A DNA stretch of 6,856 nucleotides. It comes from Actinomycetes bacterium. GTDB lineage: Bacteria; Actinomycetota; Acidimicrobiia; Acidimicrobiales; Microtrichaceae. The position numbers were made by a program, and so were the translations under genes. The stretch covers positions 1-6,856 of the forward strand of contig JAFAFN010000345.1 in NCBI GenBank assembly GCA_023423475.1, written 5' to 3'. Shown one piece after another: positions 1 to 6,525 of this stretch. Every line of letters begins with the position of its first letter. Position 1 is the stretch's first letter. A model generated the notes under the pieces. It worked only from the letters and a program-made list of their open reading frames with translations, did no database searches and was not told where the DNA came from.

Positions 1-392
1 CCCTTGGCCAGCTCGACGCCGTCGACGACGAGCGCGCCGTCCACGATCGTCAGTGCCGCGCCGTTCGTGATGCGGTCCATGACGTCGCGACCGACGTCGT
101 CGATGAGCGGGATGCCCGCCTCGACCACCCGCATCGGGCCGCTGTTCGGGTACCGACCGGAGATGGACGGCGACGCGTTCACGACCGCCACGACACCCGA
201 GGCCGCGAGACCCTCGCCCGCCACCCGATCGAGGTCCTGGTGGTCGATGACGGCGATGTCACCCGGGCCGAGCGTCTTGATCAGGTCCTTGGTGCGCCGG
301 CCGACCCTGGCCGTCCCGGACACCTCGACGGCGGGGCCATCGGCGGGTCGAGCATCAGTGGTGGATCGACGCGTCGATGGGGGCTGCTGCAT
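1..392 (-). CDS. steA: SteA-like cytokinetic ring protein, N-terminal part, cut by left edge
   Basis: My minus-strand translation from an ATG at 392 gives 130 uninterrupted codons running off the left edge, so the C-terminal part is missing. After a polar, Pro/Thr/Ser-rich leader of about 22 residues comes a region that strongly resembles the actinobacterial SteA family (Rv1697-like): GRRTKDLIKTLGPGD, then AVIDHQDLDRVAGEGL, then NASPSISGRYPNSGP, then EAGIPLIDDVG. In Corynebacterium, SteA is a division-site protein that works with SteB and influences cell separation and envelope integrity; its exact biochemistry is unclear. The family has a thiamin-pyrophosphokinase-like fold and a C-terminal membrane helix, neither of which can be judged here. 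The ATG is chosen because the conserved block begins soon after it; a GAGG lies 10 bases upstream. Its place downstream of recN matches the known gene order. The identification is firm, but the start is less certain because the leader is poorly conserved. Confidence 0.88.
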   Translation of the reverse strand, partial: MQQPPSTRRSTTDARPADGPAVEVSGTARVGRRTKDLIKTLGPGDIAVIDHQDLDRVAGEGLAASGVVAVVNASPSISGRYPNSGPMRVVEAGIPLIDDVGRDVMDRITNGAALTIVDGALVVDGVELAK

Positions 393-403
393 GGGTGTGG
401 GGC

Positions 404-430
404 CTCGGCTCCGGGACCGGAGGTTCCGAG
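404..430 (-). promoter_or_regulatory. Hairpin in the steA leader covering the likely ribosome binding site
   Basis: The 104-base gap between the glycophosphotransferase and steA contains nested inverted repeats. The outer arms are CTCGG (404-408) and CCGAG (426-430). The inner arms are CTCCGG (409-414) and CCGGAG (417-422), with a 3-base bulge on one side. In the mRNA the hairpin ends 11 bases before the steA ATG, and its 3' arm includes part of the only Shine-Dalgarno-like GAGG (403-406). It could dampen steA translation or be a GC-rich coincidence. No T-run follows, so it is not a standard terminator. The rest of the gap holds a second small inverted repeat (CACCGG 464-469 / CCGGTG 478-483) and no gene or convincing promoter. 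Confidence 0.3.
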
Positions 431-496
431 TAGGACTGCGATGGTAGTTCAACTCCACCTCCGCACCGGTGTTGCCGCCGGTGTCCGAGGACCCTC

Positions 497-1360
497 TCAG
501 GTGGGCGTCCCGGCCCGTCGGCCGAGCCGGTCGAACCACCGCAACGGGGCGACCGACTCGATCACCTTCGAGAACGAGACCCGCTCGCTCACGAGGTTCA
601 TCGCCAGCAACCCGACCAGGACCCCGACACGGACCCACTGGCTCTGGCTGATCACCACGGCGAGCCCGATCGAGGCGCCGAGCGGGTTCGCACCCGCGTC
701 GCCGAGCATGAGTCGCTCCCGCAGGTCCGGGACCAGGATGCCGCAGGCGGCGGCGATCACGACCACCATCCCGGTGAGGTCGTAGGGGATCCCGACGTCG
801 AACGCGGTGGCGACGGTGAGGGCGCCGCCGCAGCACAGCGCGACCTTGGTGACCCGTCCGGGTGCACGGTCGAAGAGGTTCGCGAGGTTGGCCGCCAGCG
901 CCACGATCGCGCCGTCGACGAGCAGCCAGGTGACCGAGCCGCCGGAGATCGGATGAACCGCCACGATGGCGATCGCCGGGCCGACGACCATCTTGAGCGA
1001 CCCCGCGCTCATGCGGCCCGACAGCAGCGCCCGGACGTGGCCGCGGTAGCCGGAGGTGCCCCGGTCGACCGCCACGTCGTCGATCACGCCGAGCAGGCTG
1101 AACCCGGTCACCGCCATCGCGGTCAGTGCGAGCGAGGACTGCGCAGGACCCGGAGCGTCGGGGCCGACGGCGGCGACCAGCACCACCACGGCGGTCGAGC
1201 AGAACACCGCGAGCGGCAGGACCAGGCCGACCGCGGTCGGCAGCTGGACGCCCCGGTAGTTCTCCCGCAGGAAGACCGGCCGGTCGAACATGTCACCGAG
1301 CCCGTTCCACAGCAACCAGCCGAAGAGCGCGCCGAGCACGGCGCCGACGACGAGGATCAT
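497..1360 (-). CDS. MraY/WecA-superfamily polyprenyl-phosphate glycophosphotransferase-like membrane protein
   Basis: The 287-residue protein is very hydrophobic, with roughly eight likely membrane segments (near residues 2-20, 42-66, 77-94, 123-136, 144-162, 172-187, 197-212 and 228-250). This family transfers a sugar-1-phosphate from a UDP-sugar to a polyprenyl-phosphate on the inner face of the membrane. Family marks are present in order: ENYRG (33-37), the metal-binding pair D94-D95 in LGVIDD, a basic loop ending SLK (K123), NLANLFDRAPGR (158-169) in place of MraY's NxxNLxDG, and LGDAGANPLG (219-228) holding the third aspartate, D221. It is short for the family (MraY is about 320-360 residues). 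The RAPGR and GDAGAN variants suggest a divergent branch, not the cell-wall MraY itself. The ATG overlaps the recN stop in ATGA, implying translational coupling. Substrate is unknown; steA follows, so an envelope or division role is inferred. Confidence 0.8.
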   Translation of the reverse strand: MILVVGAVLGALFGWLLWNGLGDMFDRPVFLRENYRGVQLPTAVGLVLPLAVFCSTAVVVLVAAVGPDAPGPAQSSLALTAMAVTGFSLLGVIDDVAVDRGTSGYRGHVRALLSGRMSAGSLKMVVGPAIAIVAVHPISGGSVTWLLVDGAIVALAANLANLFDRAPGRVTKVALCCGGALTVATAFDVGIPYDLTGMVVVIAAACGILVPDLRERLMLGDAGANPLGASIGLAVVISQSQWVRVGVLVGLLAMNLVSERVSFSKVIESVAPLRWFDRLGRRAGTPT

Positions 1361-2955
1361 CTGCGCCGGCCACCACGGGCTGCGTCGAGCAGCTCCCGGG
1401 CGTGCTCGTTGGCCGAACCGCTCTCGGGCGATCCCGACAGCATCCGCGACAGCTCGACGACCCGTTCGTCGTCGTCGAGCTGCGACAACGAGGTGGTGAC
1501 CGCCGACGCAGAGGTCGTCTTCTCGACGCGGACCTGGTCGTCCGCCGCCGCGGCGACCTGCGCCAGGTGCGTCACGACCAGGACCTGGCGACCGCCGCCC
1601 AGCTCGGCGAGCGCGCGCCCGACCGCCACCGCGGCGGCACCGCCGATCCCCGCGTCGACCTCGTCGAAGACCATCGTCGGAGGACCCTCGGACAGCACGA
1701 GCCGCAACGCGAGCATCACCCGCGACAGCTCACCGCCCGACGCGACCTTCGACACGCTCGCGGGGACGCCGCCGGCGTAGGTCGCGAAGCGGAACTCGAC
1801 CGCCTCACCGGCGCCGGGCAGCTCGTCGGAGTCATCGACGGCGACCTCCATGACCGCACCCGGCAGTGCGAGGTCACCGAGGTGGGCCATCACCGCCTCG
1901 GCGAGCGCCGGGGCCGCTGCCCGACGGCGTCGCCCCAGCTCGGCACCGAACTCGAGCACACGCGACTCGGCTGCTGCGAGCTCGACGGTCAGGCGCTCCC
2001 GCGTCTCGTCGTGGGCGGCGAGCTCGGCGAGGCGCTCCCCGATCTCGGCACGGTGGGCGAGCACGTCGTCGATGGTGTCGCCGTACTTGCGCCGCAACGT
2101 CGTCAGTCGTTGACGACGCTCACCGATGGCTGCCAGGCGCTCCTCGTCGGGCTCGATCGACTCCCCGAGCGAGCGCAGCTCGCTGGCGCAGTCCGACAGC
2201 TCCGCCACCAGGTCGACCAGGCGCACCGTCACCTCGTGGAAGGGCGCTCGGCCCTCGAGCCGTGCAGCGGCGCGGGCGACCTGGTCCCCCGCTCCCCCGT
2301 CGTCGGACAGCAACGACACGGCGAGCTCCGCGGCACCACGATGGGCGACCGCACCGGCGAGCAGGTCCTCTTCGTCACGGAGGCGCTCGTCCTCGCCGAC
2401 CTCCGGTGCGACGGCATCGATCTCGTCGATCTGGAAGCGCAGCAGGTCGATCTCACGCGCACGGGTCCGGTCGTCGCCGCCCAGCGCGTCGATCGAGCGG
2501 CGGATGGCCGCGACCCGGCCACGGGCCTCGACCAGGGGCGACCGGTCCACTCCGGCGAAGCGGTCGAGGGCGTCGCGCTGGGTACGCGGCTGGGTCAAGG
2601 CCTGCTGTGCGTGCTGACCGTGCACCTCGAGCAGCGTCGCGCCCAGCTCGGCCAGTGCCGACGCTGTCGACAGCTCACCGCTGACGTAGGCGCGCGAACG
2701 TCCCTCGGCAGGTACGACGCGACGCAGCACCCACTCGTCGTCACCCACGGCGAAGAGGCCCTCGACCACCGCGGCGGACGCCCCGGGCCGGACCCGGGAG
2801 GGGTCGGGCCGCTCCCCGAGCAGCAGGTTGATCGCCTCGACCACCATCGTCTTGCCGGCGCCCGTCTCGCCGGTGAGCACCGTCATGCCGGGCCCGAACG
2901 CGAGACGGGCGGACTCGATGACACCGAGGTTCTCGACCGCCAACTCCACCAGCAC
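1357..2955 (-). CDS. recN: DNA repair protein RecN (SMC-like ATPase)
   Basis: RecN is a cytosolic SMC-like ATPase that acts in double-strand-break repair, helping hold DNA ends and stimulating RecA-dependent recombination. The 532-residue protein has all expected parts: the N-terminal strand VELAVENLGVIESA, Walker A GETGAGKT (29-36), HGQHAQQAL (112-120), a charged middle region (about 140-345) that should form the coiled-coil arms with the RKYG motif (289-292), the ABC signature ASGGELSR (405-412), Walker B MVFDEVDAGIGG (428-439, catalytic E432) and the switch histidine H463 in VTHLAQ. It is slightly shorter than the usual 550-590 residues, with compact arms and no missing motif. GTG at 2955 is the most upstream start possible and places the family's MLVEL N-terminus correctly. 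No good ribosome binding site lies in the 47-base gap after nadK. No obvious LexA box was seen there, so SOS control, if any, would act from further upstream. Confidence 0.97.
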   Translation of the reverse strand: MLVELAVENLGVIESARLAFGPGMTVLTGETGAGKTMVVEAINLLLGERPDPSRVRPGASAAVVEGLFAVGDDEWVLRRVVPAEGRSRAYVSGELSTASALAELGATLLEVHGQHAQQALTQPRTQRDALDRFAGVDRSPLVEARGRVAAIRRSIDALGGDDRTRAREIDLLRFQIDEIDAVAPEVGEDERLRDEEDLLAGAVAHRGAAELAVSLLSDDGGAGDQVARAAARLEGRAPFHEVTVRLVDLVAELSDCASELRSLGESIEPDEERLAAIGERRQRLTTLRRKYGDTIDDVLAHRAEIGERLAELAAHDETRERLTVELAAAESRVLEFGAELGRRRRAAAPALAEAVMAHLGDLALPGAVMEVAVDDSDELPGAGEAVEFRFATYAGGVPASVSKVASGGELSRVMLALRLVLSEGPPTMVFDEVDAGIGGAAAVAVGRALAELGGGRQVLVVTHLAQVAAAADDQVRVEKTTSASAVTTSLSQLDDDERVVELSRMLSGSPESGSANEHARELLDAARGGRRR

Positions 2956-3002
2956 GACCGTCGAGCGTAGAGGACCGTGACCTCGCGGCGATCGACCTGG
3001 GC

Positions 3003-3851
3003 TCAGCGCTCGGACAGCCCGAACTTCGATCGCAGCACGGCGTGGAAGTCGTGGTCGCCGAAGGTCACCAGGCGTGCGGGCGAGCCGCTGCCGGTGCAGC
3101 GAACCGAGTCGCCCGGTGCCAGCGCCCCTCCCGCGCGACCGTCCACGGACACACCCGCGTCGCGATCGCCGCCGACGGTCACCCGGACCTCGCAGTCGGG
3201 CTGCAGCACGAGGGATCGGTCGAAGAGCATGTGCGCGGCGACCGGCGACATGAGCACCGCCCGATGGCGGGGGTCGATGATCGGCCCCCGGACCGAGAAC
3301 GCGTAGGCGGTCGACCCCGTCGGCGTGGCGAGGATCAGACCGTCGCTCACGTACGACGTGAACGGCTGGCCGTCGAGCTCGACGTCGAGGCGGATCGTGT
3401 GGCCCATCTCCGACTTCTCGATGACCGCCTCGTTCAGTGCCGTCAGCTGCTCCACCTCGGCACCCACACGATGCACGGAGACCTCGAGCCGCAGTCGCTC
3501 CTCGATCGAGTACGAGCCTGCGAGGAAGCGCTTGAGCGCCATCCGCAGGCCGGACGGCTCGACCTCGGTCAGGTAGCCGAGCTGCCCGAGGTTGATCCCG
3601 AGCACGGGCACCTCGTCGAGCGCGACCAGGTCGACCGCCCGCAGCATCGTGCCGTCGCCGCCAAGGCTGACCATCAGGTCGAGACCCGCGGAGAGCTGCG
3701 CCTCGGCCACGCCGAGCTCGCTGCGGTCGAGCGCTGCAGCCTGCTCGTCGGACAGGCGGACCTCGTGTCCACGGGCGGTCAGCCAGTCGATGGCGTCGAG
3801 GGCGAGCTCGTGGCCGCGCTCGTGGTACACGAACAGGCCGATGCTGCTCAC
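3003..3851 (-). CDS. nadK: NAD kinase
   Basis: NadK phosphorylates NAD to NADP in the cytosol, using ATP or polyphosphate in actinobacterial members. The 282-residue product is a normal length. Visible family motifs are LGGDGTMLRA (63-72) with catalytic D66, GINLGQLGYLTE (85-96), the nucleotide-binding LNEAVIEK (139-146), SDGLILATPTGSTAYAFS (169-186), and a C-terminal VSVDGR. The usual GGP after the STAY motif is RGP here (R188). The reading frame stays open upstream to about 4085, but the GTG at 3851 is chosen. It gives the family N-terminus (SSIGLFVYHERG), overlaps the tlyA stop in GTGA, and has an AGGGGG ribosome binding site four bases upstream. The upstream extension would run inside tlyA and has no NadK similarity. 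The pairing with tlyA is a widely conserved bacterial gene order. Confidence 0.97.
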   Translation of the reverse strand: MSSIGLFVYHERGHELALDAIDWLTARGHEVRLSDEQAAALDRSELGVAEAQLSAGLDLMVSLGGDGTMLRAVDLVALDEVPVLGINLGQLGYLTEVEPSGLRMALKRFLAGSYSIEERLRLEVSVHRVGAEVEQLTALNEAVIEKSEMGHTIRLDVELDGQPFTSYVSDGLILATPTGSTAYAFSVRGPIIDPRHRAVLMSPVAAHMLFDRSLVLQPDCEVRVTVGGDRDAGVSVDGRAGGALAPGDSVRCTGSGSPARLVTFGDHDFHAVLRSKFGLSER

Positions 3852-4684
3852 GTCGCCCCCTGGAGCGTCGGGCCCGCCACGACCTCGTCGATCAGCTCCG
3901 TGGTGGCGGTGGGCAGCTCGCCGGGCTCGCCGATGTCGGCACCGCCGGGCGCGGGCCCACGACGCAGGAGCATCAGGAACTCGACGTTGCCGTCGGCGCC
4001 GTGGATCGGTGAGCGGCACAGTCCGGTGACCTCTGCGCCGTCGACATGGGCGGCGAGCGCCACCCGTTCGAGCGCGCCGCGCCACTGCTCCGGGTCGATG
4101 ATCACCCCTCTGGCCTTGCTGGCCTCCTTGCGACCGGCCTCGAACTGCGGCTTCACGAGCAGGACCATCCAGCCGTCCTCGGCGCAGCAGCCGACGAGCA
4201 CCGACATGACCACGGTGAGCGAGATGAACGACAGGTCCGCGACCACCGCGTCGAACGGCCCGAGCGATGACGGATCGACGTGACGAAGGTTGGTGCGCTC
4301 GAGCACCTCGACCCGGTCGTCCGAGCGGATCCGCTCGTGGAGCTGCCCGTGGCCGACGTCGAGCGCCACGACCGACGCAGCGCCGTGCTGCAGCAGCACG
4401 TCGGTGAACCCGCCCGTCGAGGCACCGGCATCGAGCGCCCGCACACCCGTGGGGTCCAGATCGAAGCGTTCGAGGGCACCGAGGAGCTTCTCGGCGCCGC
4501 GACCGACGAACCGGGCGGGTTCGCCCGTGACGAGCACGGCGTCACCCGGCGCGACCTGATGCGCCGACTTCGACGCGATCGCTCCGCCGACCCGGACCCG
4601 CCCCGCGTCGACGAGCGCCTGCGCCTGGGTCCGGCTGTCGGCCAGGCCTCGTCGCACCAGTTCTGCGTCCAGTCGTCGGCGCAC
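3848..4684 (-). CDS. tlyA: TlyA-type 16S/23S rRNA 2'-O-methyltransferase
   Basis: TlyA methylates ribose 2'-OH groups of rRNA with S-adenosylmethionine (C1409 of 16S and C1920 of 23S in mycobacteria); its loss causes capreomycin resistance there. The 278-residue protein starts with an S4 RNA-binding domain (about 1-58: LDAELVRRGLADSR, then DAGRVRVGG). A short linker RFVGRGAEKL follows, where M. tuberculosis has RAWV. The Rossmann methyltransferase domain has the SAM loop LDAGASTGGFTD (84-95), ADLSFISL (149-156) and LVKPQFEAG (176-184), ending in GNVEFLMLL (232-240). The K-D-K-E catalytic tetrad corresponds to K66, D150, K178 and E235. The tail after residue 240 is a variable extension. GTG at 4684 is the furthest upstream start and fits the family N-terminus. 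It lies nine bases after the HAD stop, with only a weak purine-rich site. Unlike M. tuberculosis, no small Rv1693-type gene intervenes. Confidence 0.96.
   Translation of the reverse strand: MRRRLDAELVRRGLADSRTQAQALVDAGRVRVGGAIASKSAHQVAPGDAVLVTGEPARFVGRGAEKLLGALERFDLDPTGVRALDAGASTGGFTDVLLQHGAASVVALDVGHGQLHERIRSDDRVEVLERTNLRHVDPSSLGPFDAVVADLSFISLTVVMSVLVGCCAEDGWMVLLVKPQFEAGRKEASKARGVIIDPEQWRGALERVALAAHVDGAEVTGLCRSPIHGADGNVEFLMLLRRGPAPGGADIGEPGELPTATTELIDEVVAGPTLQGAT
3856..3861 (-). promoter_or_regulatory. Ribosome binding site of nadK
   Basis: Read on the minus strand, AGGGGG lies four bases before the GTG at 3851, inside the last codons of tlyA. Its presence, with the GTGA stop/start overlap, decides the nadK start against the longer open frame and suggests that ribosomes finishing tlyA reinitiate on nadK. 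Confidence 0.6.
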
Positions 4685-4693
4685 CCCGTCAGA

Positions 4694-5497
4694 CTACCGA
4701 CGGTCACCCGGCGTACCGGTGTCCACCACGTCGTCGACCAGCGCTGCCAGGTCAGCCGCGACCCAGCGCGGCTGCGGCACCACCGGGAGGTCCTCGACAC
4801 GGGTGACCCCGCTGAGGACCAGTCCGAAGTCGGCGCCCAGGGCGACCGCGAGCCCGCCGTCGGTCTCGGGCTTGTCGCCGACCACCACGTCGACGGGACC
4901 GTGACGCTCCACCAGGAGCGTCACGGTCACGTCGTGCGGCTTGCCGGCGACCTCGGGCACCCGCCCCGCCGCGGTGGCCACCGCGGCGACGAGCGCCCCG
5001 TTGCCCGGGAGCAGCCTGGGGCCGTCCGGGCCGCTCACCGGGAAGGTCGCGTCGTCGTTCGTCGCGAGGAACCTCGCACCGGAGCGCACGGCGTCCGCTG
5101 CCATCCCGACACGGGATCGGTCCCAGCGACTCGACGCGCCGACGACGACCGCGCCGACGCCGGCGACGGGCCGTCCGTCGGGGACCTCGAACACGTCGAT
5201 GGCATCCAGTCCGGCGGCCGCCAGCACCTCGACCAGCGTCGGGTCGCCCAGCACGAGGACGCTCGAGCCGGGATCGCAGGCCGCAGCAGCCGCGTCGGCC
5301 GAGGTCACCACCGGGCACTCGGGCACGCCGAGTGCGACCAGCTCCGCCTGCTTCTTCAGCGGCGACTGTGCGTGGTTGGTGCAGAACACCACTCGATGTC
5401 CGGCGTCGAGCAGCCGGTGGACCGCCTGGTCGGCACCGGGCACGAGGGTCGCCCCACGCCACACCACTCCGTCAAGGTCGATCGCCCAGGTACCCAC
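4694..5497 (-). CDS. HAD-superfamily IIA phosphatase (NagD-like; Rv1692-type)
   Basis: The 267-residue protein is a complete class IIA HAD hydrolase, a soluble magnesium-dependent phosphatase. Motif I is AIDLDGVVWRG with nucleophile D7 and acid D9; motif II is FCTN (T40, N41). The cap domain lies between, with the family's LATNDDATFP and PGNGALVAAV near its end. Motif III lysine is K186 in GKPH, and motif IV is VGDKPETD (D208, D213). Its relative Rv1692 is reported to be a D-glycerol-3-phosphate phosphatase in phospholipid recycling. That substrate is plausible because the gene position is the same, but it is not shown by the sequence. The frame is open far upstream through the antisense of the aldolase, but GTG at 5497 is chosen because it places motif I at the usual N-terminal position and has a GGAAG ten bases upstream. 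It is the first gene of the tlyA-nadK-recN run, so the run's promoter should lie just upstream. Confidence 0.92.
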   Translation of the reverse strand: MGTWAIDLDGVVWRGATLVPGADQAVHRLLDAGHRVVFCTNHAQSPLKKQAELVALGVPECPVVTSADAAAAACDPGSSVLVLGDPTLVEVLAAAGLDAIDVFEVPDGRPVAGVGAVVVGASSRWDRSRVGMAADAVRSGARFLATNDDATFPVSGPDGPRLLPGNGALVAAVATAAGRVPEVAGKPHDVTVTLLVERHGPVDVVVGDKPETDGGLAVALGADFGLVLSGVTRVEDLPVVPQPRWVAADLAALVDDVVDTGTPGDRR

Positions 5498-5546
5498 GGC
5501 CCGAAGACTTCCACAGTCCGGAGCCGGGTTTTCCCGCACCGCAGCG

Positions 5547-5563
5547 CCTGTGGGAACCTGTGG
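5547..5563. repeat. Tandem CCTGTGG repeat, 10-base period
   Basis: CCTGTGG occurs at 5547-5553 and again at 5557-5563, separated by GAA, so the copies lie one helical turn apart on the same DNA face. A reverse-oriented CCACAG is at 5511-5516. The pair sits about 57-74 bases before the aldolase GTG and 50-66 bases before the HAD GTG. This spacing would suit a regulator site, but no known regulator consensus is recognised. Confidence 0.45.
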
Positions 5564-5607
5564 CCTGATCGACAGCGGGTCGGACCTCCGGCCCAGGACG
5601 CGACAGT

Positions 5608-5614
5608 GGAGGAG
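5608..5614 (+). promoter_or_regulatory. Ribosome binding site of the aldolase
   Basis: GGAGGAG lies six bases upstream of the GTG at 5621. This is the strongest Shine-Dalgarno match in the window. It selects that GTG over the in-frame ATG at 5633 and over the earlier GTG at 5606, which overlaps the site itself. Confidence 0.8.
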
Positions 5615-5620
5615 CGACGC

Positions 5621-6502
5621 GTGGACGAGCAGATGCTGAAGAAGGTGCGTGACGACGACGGGTTCATCGCCGCACTCGACCAGAGCGGGGGCAGCACGCC
5701 GAAGGCGCTCAAGCTCTACGGGATCGAAGAGGACCAGTACTCGGGCGACGAGGAGATGTTCGACCTCATCCACCGGATGCGGAGCCGGATCATCACCAGC
5801 GCACCGTTCGACGGCACGCGCATCCTCGGCGCCATCCTCTTCGAGCAGACCATGGACCGTGAGATCGACGGCGTCGGCACCGCCGAGTACCTGTGGACCG
5901 TCAAGGACGTCGTGCCGTTCCTCAAGGTGGACAAGGGCCTCGCGGACGAGGACCAGGGCGTCCAGATCATGAAGCCGATCCCCGACCTCGACGAGCTGTG
6001 CCAGCGTGCGGCCACCAAGGGCGTGTTCGGCACCAAGATGCGCTCGGTCATCAAGACCGCCGATGCGGCGGGCATCGAGGCCCTCGTGGCCCAGCAGTTC
6101 GAGTTCGGCCGTCAGATCCTGGCCAACGGCCTCGTGCCGATCATCGAGCCCGAGGTCGACATCAACAGCCCGTCGAAGGCCGAGGCCGAGGAGCTGCTGA
6201 AGGCTCGCATCCTCGCCGAGCTCGACGGTGTCGACGAGCCCATCATGTTGAAGCTGACCCTGCCCGAGACCGACGGCTTCTACTCCGAGCTCGTCGCCCA
6301 CCCCAAGGTCCTCAGGGTCGTGGCGCTCTCGGGTGGTTACAGCCGCGAGGAGTCCAACGCTCGGCTGTCCCGCAACCCGGGCGTCATCGCCAGCTTCTCG
6401 CGTGCCCTCACCGAGAGCCTCTCGGCACAGCAGGACGACGCGCAGTTCGACACGGCGCTCAACGAGACCATCGAGAGCATCTTCCAGGCGTCCAAGACCT
6501 GA
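5621..6502 (+). CDS. fda: Class I fructose-bisphosphate aldolase (Staphylococcus type)
   Basis: This enzyme reversibly cleaves fructose 1,6-bisphosphate into dihydroxyacetone phosphate and glyceraldehyde 3-phosphate through a lysine Schiff base, without metal, in glycolysis and gluconeogenesis. The 293-residue protein closely follows the Staphylococcus aureus class I aldolase: GFIAALDQSGGSTPKALK (14-31), GAILFEQTMDRE (70-81), VPFLKVDKGLA (98-108), FGTKMRS (136-142), LVPIIEPEV (171-179) with the likely proton acceptor E176, MLKLTLPE (209-216) with the likely Schiff-base lysine K211, VVALSGGYSRE (233-243) and IASFSRAL (256-263). Starting at GTG 5621, residue 14 begins GFIAALDQ exactly as in the S. 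aureus protein, and a strong ribosome binding site precedes it. The open frame upstream to 4280 is antisense to the HAD gene and tlyA and is not part of the gene. Codons are almost uniformly G/C-ending, as in a well-expressed gene. It is the only plus-strand gene here. Confidence 0.96.
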   Translation: MDEQMLKKVRDDDGFIAALDQSGGSTPKALKLYGIEEDQYSGDEEMFDLIHRMRSRIITSAPFDGTRILGAILFEQTMDREIDGVGTAEYLWTVKDVVPFLKVDKGLADEDQGVQIMKPIPDLDELCQRAATKGVFGTKMRSVIKTADAAGIEALVAQQFEFGRQILANGLVPIIEPEVDINSPSKAEAEELLKARILAELDGVDEPIMLKLTLPETDGFYSELVAHPKVLRVVALSGGYSREESNARLSRNPGVIASFSRALTESLSAQQDDAQFDTALNETIESIFQASKT

Positions 6503-6525
6503 GTCGCCCTCACCAGCACGACGAC

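Larger units (their letters stand above)
5498..5620. promoter_or_regulatory. Divergent promoter region between the HAD gene and the aldolase
   Basis: This 123-base spacer separates two divergent starts and must hold, or lie close to, promoters for both directions. By eye it contains no TA dinucleotide at all, so no TAnnnT -10 box on either strand. What is visible: a tandem CCTGTGG pair, an inverted CCACAG copy (5511-5516), a small CGGG-TTTT-CCCG inverted repeat (5525-5536), the aldolase ribosome binding site and a weaker GGAAG for the HAD gene. The promoters may use alternative sigma factors, be strongly activator-dependent, or lie inside the coding starts. The regulatory role is inferred from position. 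Confidence 0.55.

Noticed and set aside
438..475. TACCAT (minus strand) as a -10 box for a separate steA promoter
   Set aside because: It fits TAnnnT, but no TTGAC-like -35 is found about 17 bases upstream, so it is probably chance.
1126..2970. A 614-codon open frame on the plus strand, opposite recN
   Set aside because: It is Arg/Gly/Asp/Leu-rich with no recognisable domain, and it exactly mirrors recN, which has every family motif. Long antisense frames are expected in GC-rich DNA where stop codons are rare.
2970..2984. Small inverted repeat GAGG/CCTC between nadK and recN
   Set aside because: Only four contiguous base pairs, within GC-rich DNA; too weak for a terminator or operator.
3852..4085. 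Upstream extension of NAD kinase within tlyA
   Set aside because: The extra residues are Arg-rich low-complexity sequence from the shadow frame of tlyA, while GTG 3851 has a ribosome binding site and a stop/start overlap.
5553..5583. GGAAC followed by GGGTC as an ECF or SigH-type promoter for the aldolase
   Set aside because: The spacing is about 20 bases and the second element does not match GTT, so the match is too weak to claim.
4280..5620. A 447-codon in-frame extension upstream of the aldolase, apparently a fusion protein
   Set aside because: The extension is antisense to tlyA and the HAD gene and has no protein-like character. The aldolase has a strong ribosome binding site and a family-matching N-terminus at 5621.
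5498..6301. A 268-codon in-frame extension upstream of the HAD phosphatase
   Set aside because: It is antisense to the aldolase. HAD motif I belongs within the first ten residues, as obtained from the GTG at 5497.
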